Shown here: in pieces, positions 1 through 9,822 of the stretch
Numbering within the stretch: position 1 is the stretch's first letter
Layout of the letters: the number at the start of each line of letters is the position of its first letter
NCBI GenBank assembly: GCA_947488235.1
Contig: CANLAQ010000014.1
Coordinates: 1 to 55,669, forward strand
Direction of reading: 5' to 3'
DNA: 55,669 nt
DNA from: Flavobacteriales bacterium
Lineage (GTDB): Bacteria > Bacteroidota > Bacteroidia > Flavobacteriales_D > Crocinitomicaceae
Program-made: the position numbers and the translations under genes
Notes under the pieces: model-generated
The model's database searches: none
What the model was told of the DNA's origin: nothing
What the model saw: only the letters and a program-made list of their open reading frames with translations

Positions 1-2102
1 AAGATATCATCTTCTTTTATCTTATCATAATCAGCTTCATTAGCAAAAGTCAAACCCAACATTCCTTGCTTTTTCAAATTGGTCTCGTGAATTCTCGCAA
101 ATGATTTTACTAGCACCGCTTTAACACCCAAATGTCTTGGCTCCATTGCAGCGTGCTCACGAGAAGATCCTTCACCATAATTGTGATCTCCTACAACAAT
201 CGAAGGAATTCCAGCCGCTTTATAAGCTCTTTGCACTGCTGGCACTTCACCATAAGTTCCAGTTAACTGATTCTTCACTGTATTTGCTTTACCATTAAAA
301 GCATTCTCAGCACCAATTAATAGGTTATTGGAAATATTATCTAAATGACCACGATATTTTAACCAAGGTCCCGCCATGGAGATATGATCTGTAGTACATT
401 TCCCTTTTGCTTTAATCAAAAGTTTTGCATTTTCGATATTTTCGCCATCCCAAATCGGAAAGTTTTCAAGTAATTGAAGTCGAGAAGAATCTGCAGAAAC
501 ATTTATTTGCACACCACTTCCATCTGCCGCAGGTGCTTGATATCCATTGTCTTCTACTGCAAAACCTTTTGTGGGTAATTCATCACCATGAGGAGCTGTC
601 AATTTAACAGCTTCTCCTTTATTATTCATTAAGGTATCTGTTAAAGGATTAAACCCTAAATCTCCAGAAATTGCAATTGCAGCTACCATTTCAGGGGAAG
701 CAACAAAGGCATGTGTATTTGGATTTCCATCGGCTCTTTTAGAGAAATTGCGGTTGAAGGAGTGAATGATTGTATTTTTTTCTTGCTTCTCAGAGCCTTC
801 TCTCGACCATTGACCAATACAAGGTCCACAAGCGTTGGTGAAAATCTTGGTGCCCATTTTCTCAAAGTCATCTAAGATTCCATCTCGTTCTGCTGTAAAT
901 CGAACTTGTTCAGAACCTGGATTGATTCCAAAGGCAGCCTTTGGTGAAATTCCATTCGCTACTGCTTGTTTTACGATAGAGGCAGCTCTCGCTAAATCTT
1001 CATAAGAAGAGTTGGTACAAGATCCAATTAATCCCCATTCTACTTTTGTAGGCCAATCATTTGCTAATGCTTCAGCTTTCATTTGTGAAATTGGTGTTCC
1101 TCTATCTGGTGTAAATGGTCCGTTAATATGTGGTTCTAATTCACTTAAGTTAATTTCTATCAGTTCATCAAAATAGTCTGCTGGATTGGCATATACTTCT
1201 GGATCTCCCGTCAAGTGAGCTGCAATCGCATCGGCAGCCTCTGCTACTTCAGTTCTTCCAGTGGCTTTTAGATAACGACTCATAGCATCATCATAACCAA
1301 AAGTTGAGGTGGTTGCTCCAATTTCTGCGCCCATATTACATATAGTACCTTTACCTGTACAAGAAAGTGAAATGGCACCGTCTCCAAAATATTCAACGAT
1401 GGCACCTGTCCCGCCTTTAACAGTAAGAATATCTGCTACTTTCAAAATGACATCCTTTGCAGAAGTCCATCCATTCAATTTTCCTGTTAATTTAATTCCA
1501 ATAAGTTTTGGGAATTTTAATTCCCAAGCCATTCCTGCCATAACATCTACAGCATCTGCACCACCAACTCCAATAGCTACCATTCCAAGTCCACCAGCAT
1601 TTACTGTATGTGAATCGGTTCCAATCATCATTCCACCAGGAAATGCATAATTTTCTAATACTACTTGATGAATAATCCCTGCTCCTGGTTTCCAGAATCC
1701 TATTCCATATTTATTTGAAATAGAAGAAAGAAAATTAAATACTTCATTATTTTGATTCAAGGAGTCTTGTAAATCTTTACTCGCTCCAACGCGAGCTTGA
1801 ATTAAATGGTCAGCATGAACAGTTGAAGGAACTGCTACGCTTTTTTTGCCAGCTTGCATGAATTGTAAAAGCGCCATTTGTGCTGTTGCATCCTGCATCG
1901 CTACTCTATCTGGTGCAAAATCAACATATGATTTTCCTCGCTCATAGGCTTGTGCTGCATTACCTTCCCAAAGATGGGCATAAAGTATTTTTTCAGACAA
2001 GGTTAAAGGTCGACCAACTTTTTTTCTAGCCGCTTCAATGCGCTCTGGATAAAGGGAATAAACCCTTTTTATCATTTCAATATCGAAAACCATCATATTC
2101 AT
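1..2102 (-). CDS. acnA: Aconitate hydratase, 3' end cut by window edge
   Basis: This is the TCA-cycle enzyme that isomerises citrate to isocitrate through an iron-sulfur cluster. The reverse-strand frame is open from the ATG at 2102 to the window edge, about 700 codons. The N-terminus reads [20 protein letters not shown], then a [18 protein letters not shown] stretch. Both iron-sulfur cysteine motifs are visible: SCTNSSYED (near 1010) and ACGPCIGQW (near 820). Bacteroidota aconitases of this type are about 755 residues, so roughly the last 50 are missing. ATGs at 2096 and 2093 are alternative starts. A promoter-like TAAATTCG lies just upstream. The family assignment is secure; acnA versus another aconitase name is convention. 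Confidence 0.93.
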   Translation of the reverse strand, partial: MNMMVFDIEMIKRVYSLYPERIEAARKKVGRPLTLSEKILYAHLWEGNAAQAYERGKSYVDFAPDRVAMQDATAQMALLQFMQAGKKSVAVPSTVHADHLIQARVGASKDLQDSLNQNNEVFNFLSSISNKYGIGFWKPGAGIIHQVVLENYAFPGGMMIGTDSHTVNAGGLGMVAIGVGGADAVDVMAGMAWELKFPKLIGIKLTGKLNGWTSAKDVILKVADILTVKGGTGAIVEYFGDGAISLSCTGKGTICNMGAEIGATTSTFGYDDAMSRYLKATGRTEVAEAADAIAAHLTGDPEVYANPADYFDELIEINLSELEPHINGPFTPDRGTPISQMKAEALANDWPTKVEWGLIGSCTNSSYEDLARAASIVKQAVANGISPKAAFGINPGSEQVRFTAERDGILDDFEKMGTKIFTNACGPCIGQWSREGSEKQEKNTIIHSFNRNFSKRADGNPNTHAFVASPEMVAAIAISGDLGFNPLTDTLMNNKGEAVKLTAPHGDELPTKGFAVEDNGYQAPAADGSGVQINVSADSSRLQLLENFPIWDGENIENAKLLIKAKGKCTTDHISMAGPWLKYRGHLDNISNNLLIGAENAFNGKANTVKNQLTGTYGEVPAVQRAYKAAGIPSIVVGDHNYGEGSSREHAAMEPRHLGVKAVLVKSFARIHETNLKKQGMLGLTFANEADYDKIKEDDI

Positions 2103-2117
2103 TTATTATTTGCAATG

Positions 2118-2125
2118 CGAATTTA
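2118..2125 (-). promoter_or_regulatory. Possible -7 element for aconitase
   Basis: The minus strand reads TAAATTCG, one mismatch from TAnnTTTG, 15 bases before the aconitase start. No convincing upstream TTG was found. Confidence 0.35.
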
Positions 2126-2217
2126 AGAAATTTGATTGATGTCTTCTTATTAGAAGGGGATAGATTTTCAGAAATTTGGTCAAATTTATTATTTGGTGTA
2201 ATTTGTACTCCTAAATT

Positions 2218-2583
2218 ATGCCTATGAAATGGTTTGTATTCGCTTTTATTTCTCCTTTTCTTTTTCTTCTTTCGGATTTACCCCAAGGAACAGCTTCTTA
2301 CTATGGCGCTAATTTTCAAGGTCGAAGAACTTCTTCAGGGGAGCGTTTTCATGTGGATAGTTTAACCGCCGCTCACAAAAATTATCTTTTCGGAACTGTT
2401 GTCCGCGTTAAGAATTTAAAAAATGATTCCATTGTCTTGGTGAAAATTAATGACAGATTACCGCAAGGATCTTCTCGGATTATTGACTTAAGTTATGCCG
2501 CCGCAAAAAAGTTAAATTTTATTCGAGCTGGTCTCACTAAAGTGAGTCTTGAGATCATAGATACTGTACCTTTGCATAAGTAA
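2218..2583 (+). CDS. RlpA-like double-psi beta-barrel protein
   Basis: A 121-residue exported protein. Residues 1-25 form a hydrophobic leader (MPMKWFVFAFISPFLFLLSD). The rest is the RlpA double-psi beta-barrel fold: GTASYYGANFQGRRTSSGE, then a conserved LTAAHK segment, VRVKNL, NDRLP and RIIDLSYAAAKKL. Full RlpA proteins are septal lytic transglycosylases that often carry a SPOR domain; this one is barrel only, so a peptidoglycan role is likely but unproven. It sits divergent from aconitase, and the CoA transferase begins 14 bases after its stop. Confidence 0.82.
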   Translation: MPMKWFVFAFISPFLFLLSDLPQGTASYYGANFQGRRTSSGERFHVDSLTAAHKNYLFGTVVRVKNLKNDSIVLVKINDRLPQGSSRIIDLSYAAAKKLNFIRAGLTKVSLEIIDTVPLHK

Positions 2584-2597
2584 TTTAATCTTGTATT

Positions 2598-3653
2598 TTG
2601 TTTTCTCATCTAAAAATTCTTGATCTTTCAACGGTACTTGCAGGACCTGCAGTGGCTACTTTTTTTGCTGAATTGGGTGCTCAAGTTTTGAAAATTGAAA
2701 ATAAAAAAGCTCCAGATGTAACCCGATCATGGAAATTAAAAGGAGAAGCAAATGAGAATGTTTCCGCCTATTTTTCAAGCGTAAATTTCTCCAAGAAATA
2801 CACTCAATTAGATTTGTTGAATTCTGATGATTATCAATTTCTCCTGAAATTGGTGGAAGATGCTGACATTCTGATTTCGAATTTCAAATTTGGTGATGCA
2901 GAAAAACTTAAGGTATCCGATAAGTTATTACATCAAATTAATCCAAAATTAATCATTGGAAAAATCGAAGGGTTTGGTGCTGCTGAGGATAGAGTTGCTT
3001 ATGATTTGATTCTTCAAGCAGAAACGGGTTACATGTCAATGAATGGTACTCCGGATAGTGGTCCTGTAAAAATGCCCGTTGCACTCATAGATGTTTTAGC
3101 AGCCCATCAACTTAAAGAAGGTTTGCTATTGGCTTTACTTCAAAGGCATTCTCATCCTGTGCCGCAATCTATTTCTGTTTCTCTTTATGATGCTGCTATT
3201 TGTAGTTTATCCAATCAGGCATCTAATTTTTTAATGCAGCATAAAGTCCCCGAGCGCATGGGAAGTCTGCATCCTAATATTGCGCCCTATGGTGAATTGT
3301 TTCAGACTGCTGATCATAAGACCGTCACCTTTGCGATCGGAAGTGATCTGCATTTTGAAAAACTTTGTACTTATTTGAATAAGGTTCAAATTTTTGAAAA
3401 TCCCTTATATAATTCTAATCAAAATAGAGTAGTGCACCGTCAAAGCTTATATGAAGAGCTTCTTCCTGTAATTGCTGCTCTAAATGCTGCTGATTTAATG
3501 GTGGACATGAAAAATCTACATATTCCTTTTGGAATGATAAAGAATCTAAAAGATGTGTTTGAGCATCCAGCTGCATTGAAATTAGTGCGCGAAGAAATGA
3601 TTGAGAATACCCCGACAAAAAGAATTACTCAAATAGCATTTAAATGGAATTAA
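2598..3653 (+). CDS. CaiB/BaiF family (class III) CoA transferase
   Basis: Family III CoA transferases move CoA between carboxylic acids. The 351-residue protein begins with the usual LKILDLSTVLAGPAVATFF segment and a FAELGAQVLKIE motif; the probable catalytic Asp lies in VALIDVLAAHQ. At 351 residues it is slightly shorter than the typical 380-400. The start appears to be TTG at 2598: an in-frame stop lies at 2586 and no ATG precedes the conserved start of the domain. The stop overlaps the next gene by 10 bases, suggesting co-transcription with the GNAT gene. The substrate is unknown. Confidence 0.8.
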   Translation: MFSHLKILDLSTVLAGPAVATFFAELGAQVLKIENKKAPDVTRSWKLKGEANENVSAYFSSVNFSKKYTQLDLLNSDDYQFLLKLVEDADILISNFKFGDAEKLKVSDKLLHQINPKLIIGKIEGFGAAEDRVAYDLILQAETGYMSMNGTPDSGPVKMPVALIDVLAAHQLKEGLLLALLQRHSHPVPQSISVSLYDAAICSLSNQASNFLMQHKVPERMGSLHPNIAPYGELFQTADHKTVTFAIGSDLHFEKLCTYLNKVQIFENPLYNSNQNRVVHRQSLYEELLPVIAALNAADLMVDMKNLHIPFGMIKNLKDVFEHPAALKLVREEMIENTPTKRITQIAFKWN

Positions 3654-4078
3654 CGGTACGCGCTCCTCAAACGGAAAGTGAGTGGACTGCATACTACGAT
3701 TTGCGGTTTAGGGTTTTGCGTCAACCTTGGGGACAAAGTGTGGGTAGTGAAAAAGATAACAATGAAGAAAGTGCTTATCATTTTGCACTATATAAAGAAA
3801 CTACCTTAATCGCTGTTGTGCGTTTAGACGAAAAAAACCAAAGTGAATTTCAAGTCCGATATATGGCAGTTGAACCCAGCTATCAAGGTCAAGGAATGGG
3901 GAAGATTTTATTTGAGTATGTTATGGGTTTTTGTGCTTCAAAAAATGCTACAGAAATCATATTAAATGCAAGAGAAATAGCGCTTCCTTTTTACAGAGCA
4001 ATGAATTTTGAAATAGTTGAAAAATCGCATTTACTCTTCAATGAAATTCAGCATTATCTGATGCGGAAAATAGATTAA
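3644..4078 (+). CDS. GNAT family N-acetyltransferase
   Basis: A 144-residue acetyltransferase of the GNAT fold. The acetyl-CoA loop is visible as YQGQGMGKILFEYV (residues about 85-98), followed by the C-terminal LPFYRAMNFEIV segment typical of the family. The N-terminal YYDLRFRVLRQPWGQ resembles the ElaA/YitI-type subgroup. The substrate cannot be told from sequence. It overlaps the CoA-transferase stop by 10 bases and ends 7 bases before the convergent subtilase stop. Confidence 0.83.
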   Translation: MELTVRAPQTESEWTAYYDLRFRVLRQPWGQSVGSEKDNNEESAYHFALYKETTLIAVVRLDEKNQSEFQVRYMAVEPSYQGQGMGKILFEYVMGFCASKNATEIILNAREIALPFYRAMNFEIVEKSHLLFNEIQHYLMRKID

Positions 4079-4085
4079 AATTCTA

Positions 4086-6221
4086 TTACAGCACTACAAA
4101 TTTTATCGCTTCTTTTAATACTTCATTACTAAAGAATTGGATGAAGTAAACGCCACTGCTTGGTGCAACAAAGGTTGTATTATTGCTATTGATTTCCTGT
4201 TGCGCAATTATTTTTCCTTGAAAATCTAAAATTCTAATTTCATTAGCACCATCGTTTTCAATGTGTATGGTATTACCACCATTGCTTGGATTTGGAAACA
4301 CTTTGAAGGATGAATTAGCATTTTCTTGAATACCATTGAATAGGTTATCTTCAATTACATCAAAGTTACTAGTCAATACACAGCCATTTTGATCGGTAAT
4401 GCTTACTGAATATATTCCAGCATTCAGTTGGTTAATTTGCTGTGTTGTTGCACCAGTATTCCAAAGGTAAGTGTATAATGGTGTTCCACCAGTAACATTT
4501 AAATTGATGGAACCTGAATTATTACCATTAGAATTGGTAACATTTGAGACTAAATTTAAAGTTGCAGGTTCGCTTATTAAATATGATTTATAAGTAACAC
4601 ATCCGTTTCCATCTGTAAAAGTCAAGCGATAATTTCCTGCTGACAAATCTGTAATATCTTGTGTTGAACTCCCGTTGTCCCATGCATAGATATAATTTGG
4701 TGTGCCTTGAAGAACTGTTACATCAATAGAACCATTATTCATTCCATTGCAACTGATGTTTTGAGTTGAAGCTGAGATCTGAGTAGCTAGAGATACGGCG
4801 ATTGAGAATGTCGTGTCTCTTGTACATCCGTGCGCATCAGTAACGATTACTTGAAAAACTCCATTTGTTATACTGTCTTGAGTTGAACCAATAAAATTGT
4901 TAGACCATTGAATGTGGTAAGGTGTTTGTCCACCTGTTGGATTGATTCCAATTTCTGAAAGTAAATCTGAACAGGTAAAATTATTTATTGCATGAAGTTC
5001 CAAAGGATCTGAAAATTGAAGTGCCATTGCTACTGCCGCTGCCGCATCCAATCTACCCGTTCCAATTTTGCCAACATAATTTGGATTTGTAGTATCGATA
5101 TTTTGTGAACTATTTTTCAATATATTTTCAATATCTAAATTACTCAAGCATGGATTTACTGAAAGCATAAGTGCAACAGTTCCGCTTACTTGTGGTGCCG
5201 CAAAGGAAGTTCCTGAACTTGTTAAATACCATCCTGGAGCAGCACTAATAGCCACATTGTAACCAGGAGCACTCAAGTCTACTGCAGCATTGTGCTGGTG
5301 CGTTGATAAAGGATCACCAATAATTTTTTGATGATTATCAGTTGCTCCAATACTTGTAACTGAAAACACATGGTCCAATGATGCTGGATAAACGAGTTGA
5401 TCTGCTCCTCCGCAGGTTGATCCATTTCCAGCTGCTGCAACAATAAAGCTCCCATTTCCATAAGCTTCATTAATTATATCTTGCATAATTTGATTGTAAA
5501 AGCATCCAGAAGTCCAACTGATATTGATTATATCATATCCTGCATAAGAAGCTGCTAATACTTCGTTAAAATTCATTTGATAAAGCGCTAGGGAACTATT
5601 AAATCCAATAGCACTTTTTCCAACTTGATTGTCTGTATTTCCTGCTGCTAAAATTGACACGGCTGTTCCGTGGGTAGAAGTTGTCGTGTTATTTGTATTG
5701 TAATATACCACCTTTCCAACTAATTCTTCGTGAGCGACATTAAAATTTTGGTCAGAAATTGCAATAGCAATAGCACTGTCACCATGGGTTGTATTCCAAG
5801 CCCCTTGAGCGTTAATTAGATCTAAGGCATAATCATTTGCAAATTCAACATTATAATCATCTGGCGTATACAAGGGCGCATAATTTGGCCCTGCAACCAC
5901 TTGACTAACAAAAGTATTTAATTTTGAAATACCTTCCATTAATGCTGCTTCATTACAATTACATGTTATTTCATACACTTTTAAAAGTTCTGTATTTTTT
6001 GAAGAGGGAACTACTTGTTCAAATTTTGTAATGTTCAATGATGCAATAAGTGCATTCAACTCAATATTTGAAGAAGTCAATTGATTATTTGAAGAAACGG
6101 GTAGTACTTTACTATCTTCGATTCGCGCCCATACTTTCCCTTGAACTTGTCCAAAAGACAGATTGGTCAACACTATCATTGAAATGATAAAACTGTTGGT
6201 AAGTAGAATAAGTGCTCTCAT
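4086..6221 (-). CDS. Secreted subtilisin-like (S8) protease with T9SS sorting domain
   Basis: A 711-residue secreted serine protease. Residues 1-24 are a signal peptide ending LSFGQ. The S8 catalytic triad is visible as Asp157 (AISDQNF), His184 (STHGTAV) and Ser339 (SSGTSFAAP), with Asn266 of AAAGNG as the oxyanion residue. After residue about 405 come three tandem domains of roughly 75 residues sharing GGTPxYxxxWxxG and TDxxGC motifs, resembling SprB repeats. The end (FKVFPNPSNGG to KFVVL) is a type A T9SS sorting domain. It is therefore probably exported by the type IX system and exposed or released at the surface. The downstream neighbour is convergent. Confidence 0.92.
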   Translation of the reverse strand: MRALILLTNSFIISMIVLTNLSFGQVQGKVWARIEDSKVLPVSSNNQLTSSNIELNALIASLNITKFEQVVPSSKNTELLKVYEITCNCNEAALMEGISKLNTFVSQVVAGPNYAPLYTPDDYNVEFANDYALDLINAQGAWNTTHGDSAIAIAISDQNFNVAHEELVGKVVYYNTNNTTTSTHGTAVSILAAGNTDNQVGKSAIGFNSSLALYQMNFNEVLAASYAGYDIINISWTSGCFYNQIMQDIINEAYGNGSFIVAAAGNGSTCGGADQLVYPASLDHVFSVTSIGATDNHQKIIGDPLSTHQHNAAVDLSAPGYNVAISAAPGWYLTSSGTSFAAPQVSGTVALMLSVNPCLSNLDIENILKNSSQNIDTTNPNYVGKIGTGRLDAAAAVAMALQFSDPLELHAINNFTCSDLLSEIGINPTGGQTPYHIQWSNNFIGSTQDSITNGVFQVIVTDAHGCTRDTTFSIAVSLATQISASTQNISCNGMNNGSIDVTVLQGTPNYIYAWDNGSSTQDITDLSAGNYRLTFTDGNGCVTYKSYLISEPATLNLVSNVTNSNGNNSGSINLNVTGGTPLYTYLWNTGATTQQINQLNAGIYSVSITDQNGCVLTSNFDVIEDNLFNGIQENANSSFKVFPNPSNGGNTIHIENDGANEIRILDFQGKIIAQQEINSNNTTFVAPSSGVYFIQFFSNEVLKEAIKFVVL

Positions 6222-6396
6222 AATCGTTCGTTTTAATAATTACTATACAAAGAGAAAGTAATTGAACAAGCTATGAAATCAAATTGTCTGAAAGGATTGA
6301 AAAATATACAAGCCTGCGTAGACTTTTGTAGGTGTTTTTGTCCATGGCACTAAGTAGAAATACTTAGTCCAAAGGATAGGCTAGTAATTAGGGGAT

Positions 6397-7473
6397 CTAT
6401 TTTTGAGCTAATTTAAATAAGGCAAGTGCTACGAGAGAAAAAATCATATTGGGTACCCAAACTGCTAGGTAGGTAGGAAATCCAACATTCATAGAAGCAA
6501 CGGTCATCACTTTCATTGCAAAAATATAGATAAAGACAAAGCCTAATCCAATCGCAATATTAATTCCAACCCCACCTCGTTTTTTTCTTGAAGAAACTGC
6601 AACTCCAATGATCGTTAATATATAGGTTGCAAAAGGATAAGAGGTGCGTTGATAAAGCTCAATTTCATAATTTGGAACGAAGGCGGAACCCTTTGCTTTT
6701 TCTTTTTTTATCAAGGTTTTCAATTCGCTATAGGTCATTGTTTCTGCAACATTTTCTCTTTGCGCCATTTCTTCAATCCTAAAATTAAAGGAAGTGTCTA
6801 ATTTATGTTGATGTATTAAGCTTCCTTTTGGAAATCCATGTTGCTTTTTATATAAATCGGTTAATGTCCATTTATTTGTCCCTGGAATATTTTTAGCAGT
6901 GCGTGCTTTTAGGAAATTTTCAGCATGATTACTGTCATCCCATTGTTGCACTACGAAATCATTTACTTGTCCTTCTGTATTACTATAATTTGAAAAATAT
7001 ACCACTTGATTCCCGGGATATTCAGCATGGTAATTTTCCACTAGCATTTCATCTCGATAATATTTTTCTTCAAATGCTAAACGCACTTTATTGGCCCTTG
7101 GAACAATAAAATGATTGAGTAATAGGGATAACAACATTAATATAGTGGACGCGAGTACATAAGGTCTTAGGAATCTGTTAATAGGTCTTCCACTGAACCA
7201 AATAGGAATTATCTCGGTGTCTTGGGCCATTTTTGCAGTAAACCAAATCACAGAGATAAAAATAATCATGGAAGAAAACATATTTCCGTGAAAGATGATA
7301 AAGCCCAAGTAATATTCGAAAACAATAGCAGAAAACGGAGCTTTATTGGATATGAATTCACTTAATTTTTCAGACACATCAAACACCATTGCGAGGAGCA
7401 TAATGATGCCCAGCATGAAGAAAAAAGTCGTAAGGAACTTCTTTATGATGTATTTATCAATAATTGATAACAC
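6397..7473 (-). CDS. lptG: LptF/LptG family LPS export permease
   Basis: A 358-residue inner-membrane permease of the YjgP/YjgQ family, which with LptB powers lipopolysaccharide transport to the outer membrane. The protein starts with MLSIIDKYIIKKFLTTFFFML and has about three N-terminal membrane segments, a beta-rich periplasmic middle (about residues 130-260), and three C-terminal segments. Placement directly after tgt (3-base gap) is a frequent Bacteroidota arrangement. LptF and LptG are hard to separate by eye; the tgt linkage favours LptG. Confidence 0.85.
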   Translation of the reverse strand: MLSIIDKYIIKKFLTTFFFMLGIIMLLAMVFDVSEKLSEFISNKAPFSAIVFEYYLGFIIFHGNMFSSMIIFISVIWFTAKMAQDTEIIPIWFSGRPINRFLRPYVLASTILMLLSLLLNHFIVPRANKVRLAFEEKYYRDEMLVENYHAEYPGNQVVYFSNYSNTEGQVNDFVVQQWDDSNHAENFLKARTAKNIPGTNKWTLTDLYKKQHGFPKGSLIHQHKLDTSFNFRIEEMAQRENVAETMTYSELKTLIKKEKAKGSAFVPNYEIELYQRTSYPFATYILTIIGVAVSSRKKRGGVGINIAIGLGFVFIYIFAMKVMTVASMNVGFPTYLAVWVPNMIFSLVALALFKLAQK

Positions 7474-7476
7474 TTC

Positions 7477-8607
7477 TTATCGTCTTTGTGATAATTGTTT
7501 AACCATAGTATTTTTCCAAGATAAAAAATCTCCCGCCTTAATATGTTGTCTTGCCTGTTCTACTAACTCTAAGTAAAAGGCTAAATTGTGAATGGTAGCA
7601 ATTTGAATCCCCAAATATTCTTGCGCTTTAATGAGATGTCTAAGATAAGCTTTCGTATAGACTTGATCAACCCATACTTTTGAGTTCTCATCAATTGGAC
7701 TAAAATCATCCGCCCATTTTAAATTCTTAATATTGATAGTCCCTTCCCAAGTAAATAGCATGCCATGTCTTGCGTTTCTGCTCGGCATCACACAGTCGAA
7801 CATATCAATTCCTAAAGCTATGCATTCTAGTATATTCCAAGGAGTACCAACACCCATGAGATAGCGTGCTTTATCCTTTGGAAGTATACTGCAAACATGT
7901 TCCGTCATTTCATACAATTCATCTTCTGGTTCTCCAACAGATAATCCTCCAATGGCATTTCCAATGGTACCAAATTCTGCAATAGTTTCAGCAGAAATTG
8001 TTCTTAAGTCTTTGTAAGTACTCCCTTGTACAATGGGAAATAAACATTGTTCGTGGGCATACAAGCCCTTTGTTTGATCCATGTGGTCATAGCATCTTTT
8101 CAACCATCTATGGGTTAATTCCATAGAGTTTTTAGCATATTTATAGTCGCATGGATAGGGCGTGCATTCGTCAAATGCCATAATAATATCTGCACCGATA
8201 CTTCTCTGTATCTCGATTGCTTTTTCTGGCGTAAAATATAAATAACTTCCATTGAGATGTGATTGAAATCGCACCCCATCTTCATTTATTTTTCTCGAGC
8301 CGGCTAAAGAATAAACTTGGTAACCTCCACTATCGGTCAGAATTGGTCTTTCCCAACCCATGAATCCATGTAAACCTCCTGCTTTTTCTAAAATATCAGT
8401 TCCAGGGCGTAAAAATAAGTGGTAGGTATTTCCCAGTATGATTTGTGCCTGAATATCATCTCTAAGTTCTTGCTGATGTACACCTTTTACACTCCCAACA
8501 GTGCCTACTGGCATAAATATCGGAGTAGTAATTGTTCCGTGATCTGTATGCAATAGTCCTAGACGCGCATTGGTTTCTTTATCTTGATGGAGTAACTCGA
8601 AGTGCAT
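7477..8607 (-). CDS. tgt: tRNA-guanine transglycosylase (queuine tRNA-ribosyltransferase)
   Basis: Exchanges guanine 34 for a queuosine precursor in tRNAs with GUN anticodons. At 376 residues it has family length. Visible motifs are IILGNTYHLFLRPG, LTDSGGYQVYSL, IMAFDECTPYPCDY, AIGGLSVGE and FDCVMPSRNARHG. The usual C-terminal CxCxxC zinc cysteines are not seen; that region reads SPIDENSKVWVDQVYTKAY, although a later H (ATIHNL) is kept. I chose ATG 8607 because MHFELLHQDKETNARLG matches the family N-terminus; a longer frame from 8634 would run through the -7 element. Confidence 0.94.
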   Translation of the reverse strand: MHFELLHQDKETNARLGLLHTDHGTITTPIFMPVGTVGSVKGVHQQELRDDIQAQIILGNTYHLFLRPGTDILEKAGGLHGFMGWERPILTDSGGYQVYSLAGSRKINEDGVRFQSHLNGSYLYFTPEKAIEIQRSIGADIIMAFDECTPYPCDYKYAKNSMELTHRWLKRCYDHMDQTKGLYAHEQCLFPIVQGSTYKDLRTISAETIAEFGTIGNAIGGLSVGEPEDELYEMTEHVCSILPKDKARYLMGVGTPWNILECIALGIDMFDCVMPSRNARHGMLFTWEGTINIKNLKWADDFSPIDENSKVWVDQVYTKAYLRHLIKAQEYLGIQIATIHNLAFYLELVEQARQHIKAGDFLSWKNTMVKQLSQRR

Positions 8608-8631
8608 AACAATGTTGAAAAATACCTGGTG

Positions 8632-8639
8632 CAAAGATA
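8632..8639 (-). promoter_or_regulatory. -7 promoter element for tgt-lptG
   Basis: The minus strand reads TATCTTTG, a perfect TAnnTTTG, 24 bases before the tgt start. The nearest upstream TTG is only 15 bases away, so the second element is uncertain. Confidence 0.55.
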
Positions 8640-8685
8640 CGCGTATTTAATTTGCAATCTCATCTTTGTAAAAATTGTAAAGCTT

Positions 8686-9822
8686 ATGTCTTTGATCCCG
8701 ACGCTGTCGTGGAATATCTTTTCGATATTTTTCTTTATCCTCTGTTTTTTTGGATCAGTTCAATTGTTGTTTGTTCTAATGATTCACGGTCGCTTGGCTT
8801 TTTTTAAAGGAAAGAAATCTAGTGAGAACCCAATAGAAATCCCTGTGAGTATTATCATTGCGGCTCGAAATGAGTCAGATAATTTATATGAAAATTTACC
8901 GTCAATTTTAGCTCAAGATTATCCAAATTTCGAGGTGATCGTCGTAAATAATCAATCTATAGACGACAGTAGTTGGTTGCTCAATGCTTTCTGTCGCGAA
9001 TACACAAATTTAAAAGTGCTTGAATTAGGTAAGAACAAACATTTGCGCCCAGGGAAGAAACTTTCTATTACACTCGCTATAAAGGGTGCCAAGTATGAGC
9101 ACTTTATTTTGACAGATGCTGATTGTAAACCGGCATCCAATCAATGGTTACGAAAAATGGCAGGAACTTTTTCTAAAACCAAACAAGTTGTTTTGGGATA
9201 TGGACCTTCATCGGTTCAAAAGGGATTTTTAAACAAGGTGGTTCGGTTCGATACCGCTTGGATTGGAGTGAATTATATGTCGATGGCCCTCGCGCGATTA
9301 CCATACATGGGGGTCGGTCGAAATTTGGCTTATACCAAACAAGTTTTTGAATCGGTTAATGGTTTTAAATCCCATTATGGTTTGCCTTCTGGTGATGATG
9401 ATTTGTTTATACAGGAAGCTGCAAGGAAATCTAATTATACCATTCAAATTGACCCAGCGACATATTGTTTTTCTCCTCCTCCTAATACATGGAAAACTTG
9501 GCAAAGACAAAAGAATCGGCATTACTCTACTTCAAGTAGATATAAGTTTATTAAAAAATCATTGTTAGGAATATATCCTTTATCTCTGTTATTGATGTGG
9601 ATATCCTTTGTTATTTTGCTCTGTAATTTTAGTTGGGCCATTATTGCAAGTATTATTTTCGGTTTTATACTTTTAATAAAGTGGATTTTACAAGCAAGAT
9701 GCCTACTCAAATTACACGAAAAAGGATTCGTATGGGCTTTTCCTTTATGGGATTTAGGTTATGCAATACTAGCACCAATGATGTATTATATTTCTGATCG
9801 CAAACGATATTATAAATGGTAG
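8686..9822 (+). CDS. Membrane-associated family 2 glycosyltransferase
   Basis: A 378-residue GT2 enzyme. An N-terminal membrane segment (about residues 8-30) is followed by the GT-A domain: PVSIIIAARNESDNL, NFEVIVVNNQSIDDS, the LTDADCKP acid motif and SGDDDLFIQEA. A QRQKNRH segment resembles the QxxRW signature. Two or three C-terminal membrane segments follow. Donor and acceptor are unknown. ATG 8686 is chosen because the frame upstream overlaps tgt's start and promoter. Its end overlaps the sigma-factor start by 7 bases. Confidence 0.87.
   Translation: MSLIPTLSWNIFSIFFFILCFFGSVQLLFVLMIHGRLAFFKGKKSSENPIEIPVSIIIAARNESDNLYENLPSILAQDYPNFEVIVVNNQSIDDSSWLLNAFCREYTNLKVLELGKNKHLRPGKKLSITLAIKGAKYEHFILTDADCKPASNQWLRKMAGTFSKTKQVVLGYGPSSVQKGFLNKVVRFDTAWIGVNYMSMALARLPYMGVGRNLAYTKQVFESVNGFKSHYGLPSGDDDLFIQEAARKSNYTIQIDPATYCFSPPPNTWKTWQRQKNRHYSTSSRYKFIKKSLLGIYPLSLLLMWISFVILLCNFSWAIIASIIFGFILLIKWILQARCLLKLHEKGFVWAFPLWDLGYAILAPMMYYISDRKRYYKW

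Noticed and set aside
425..1650. Short ORFs on both strands inside the first 2 kb
   Set aside because: They are shadows of the aconitase frame, which is open across the window edge and carries the iron-sulfur motifs.
8602..8685. Longer N-terminus for the glycosyltransferase
   Set aside because: It would overlap the divergent tgt start and its promoter box; the ATG at 8686 leads directly into the membrane segment.
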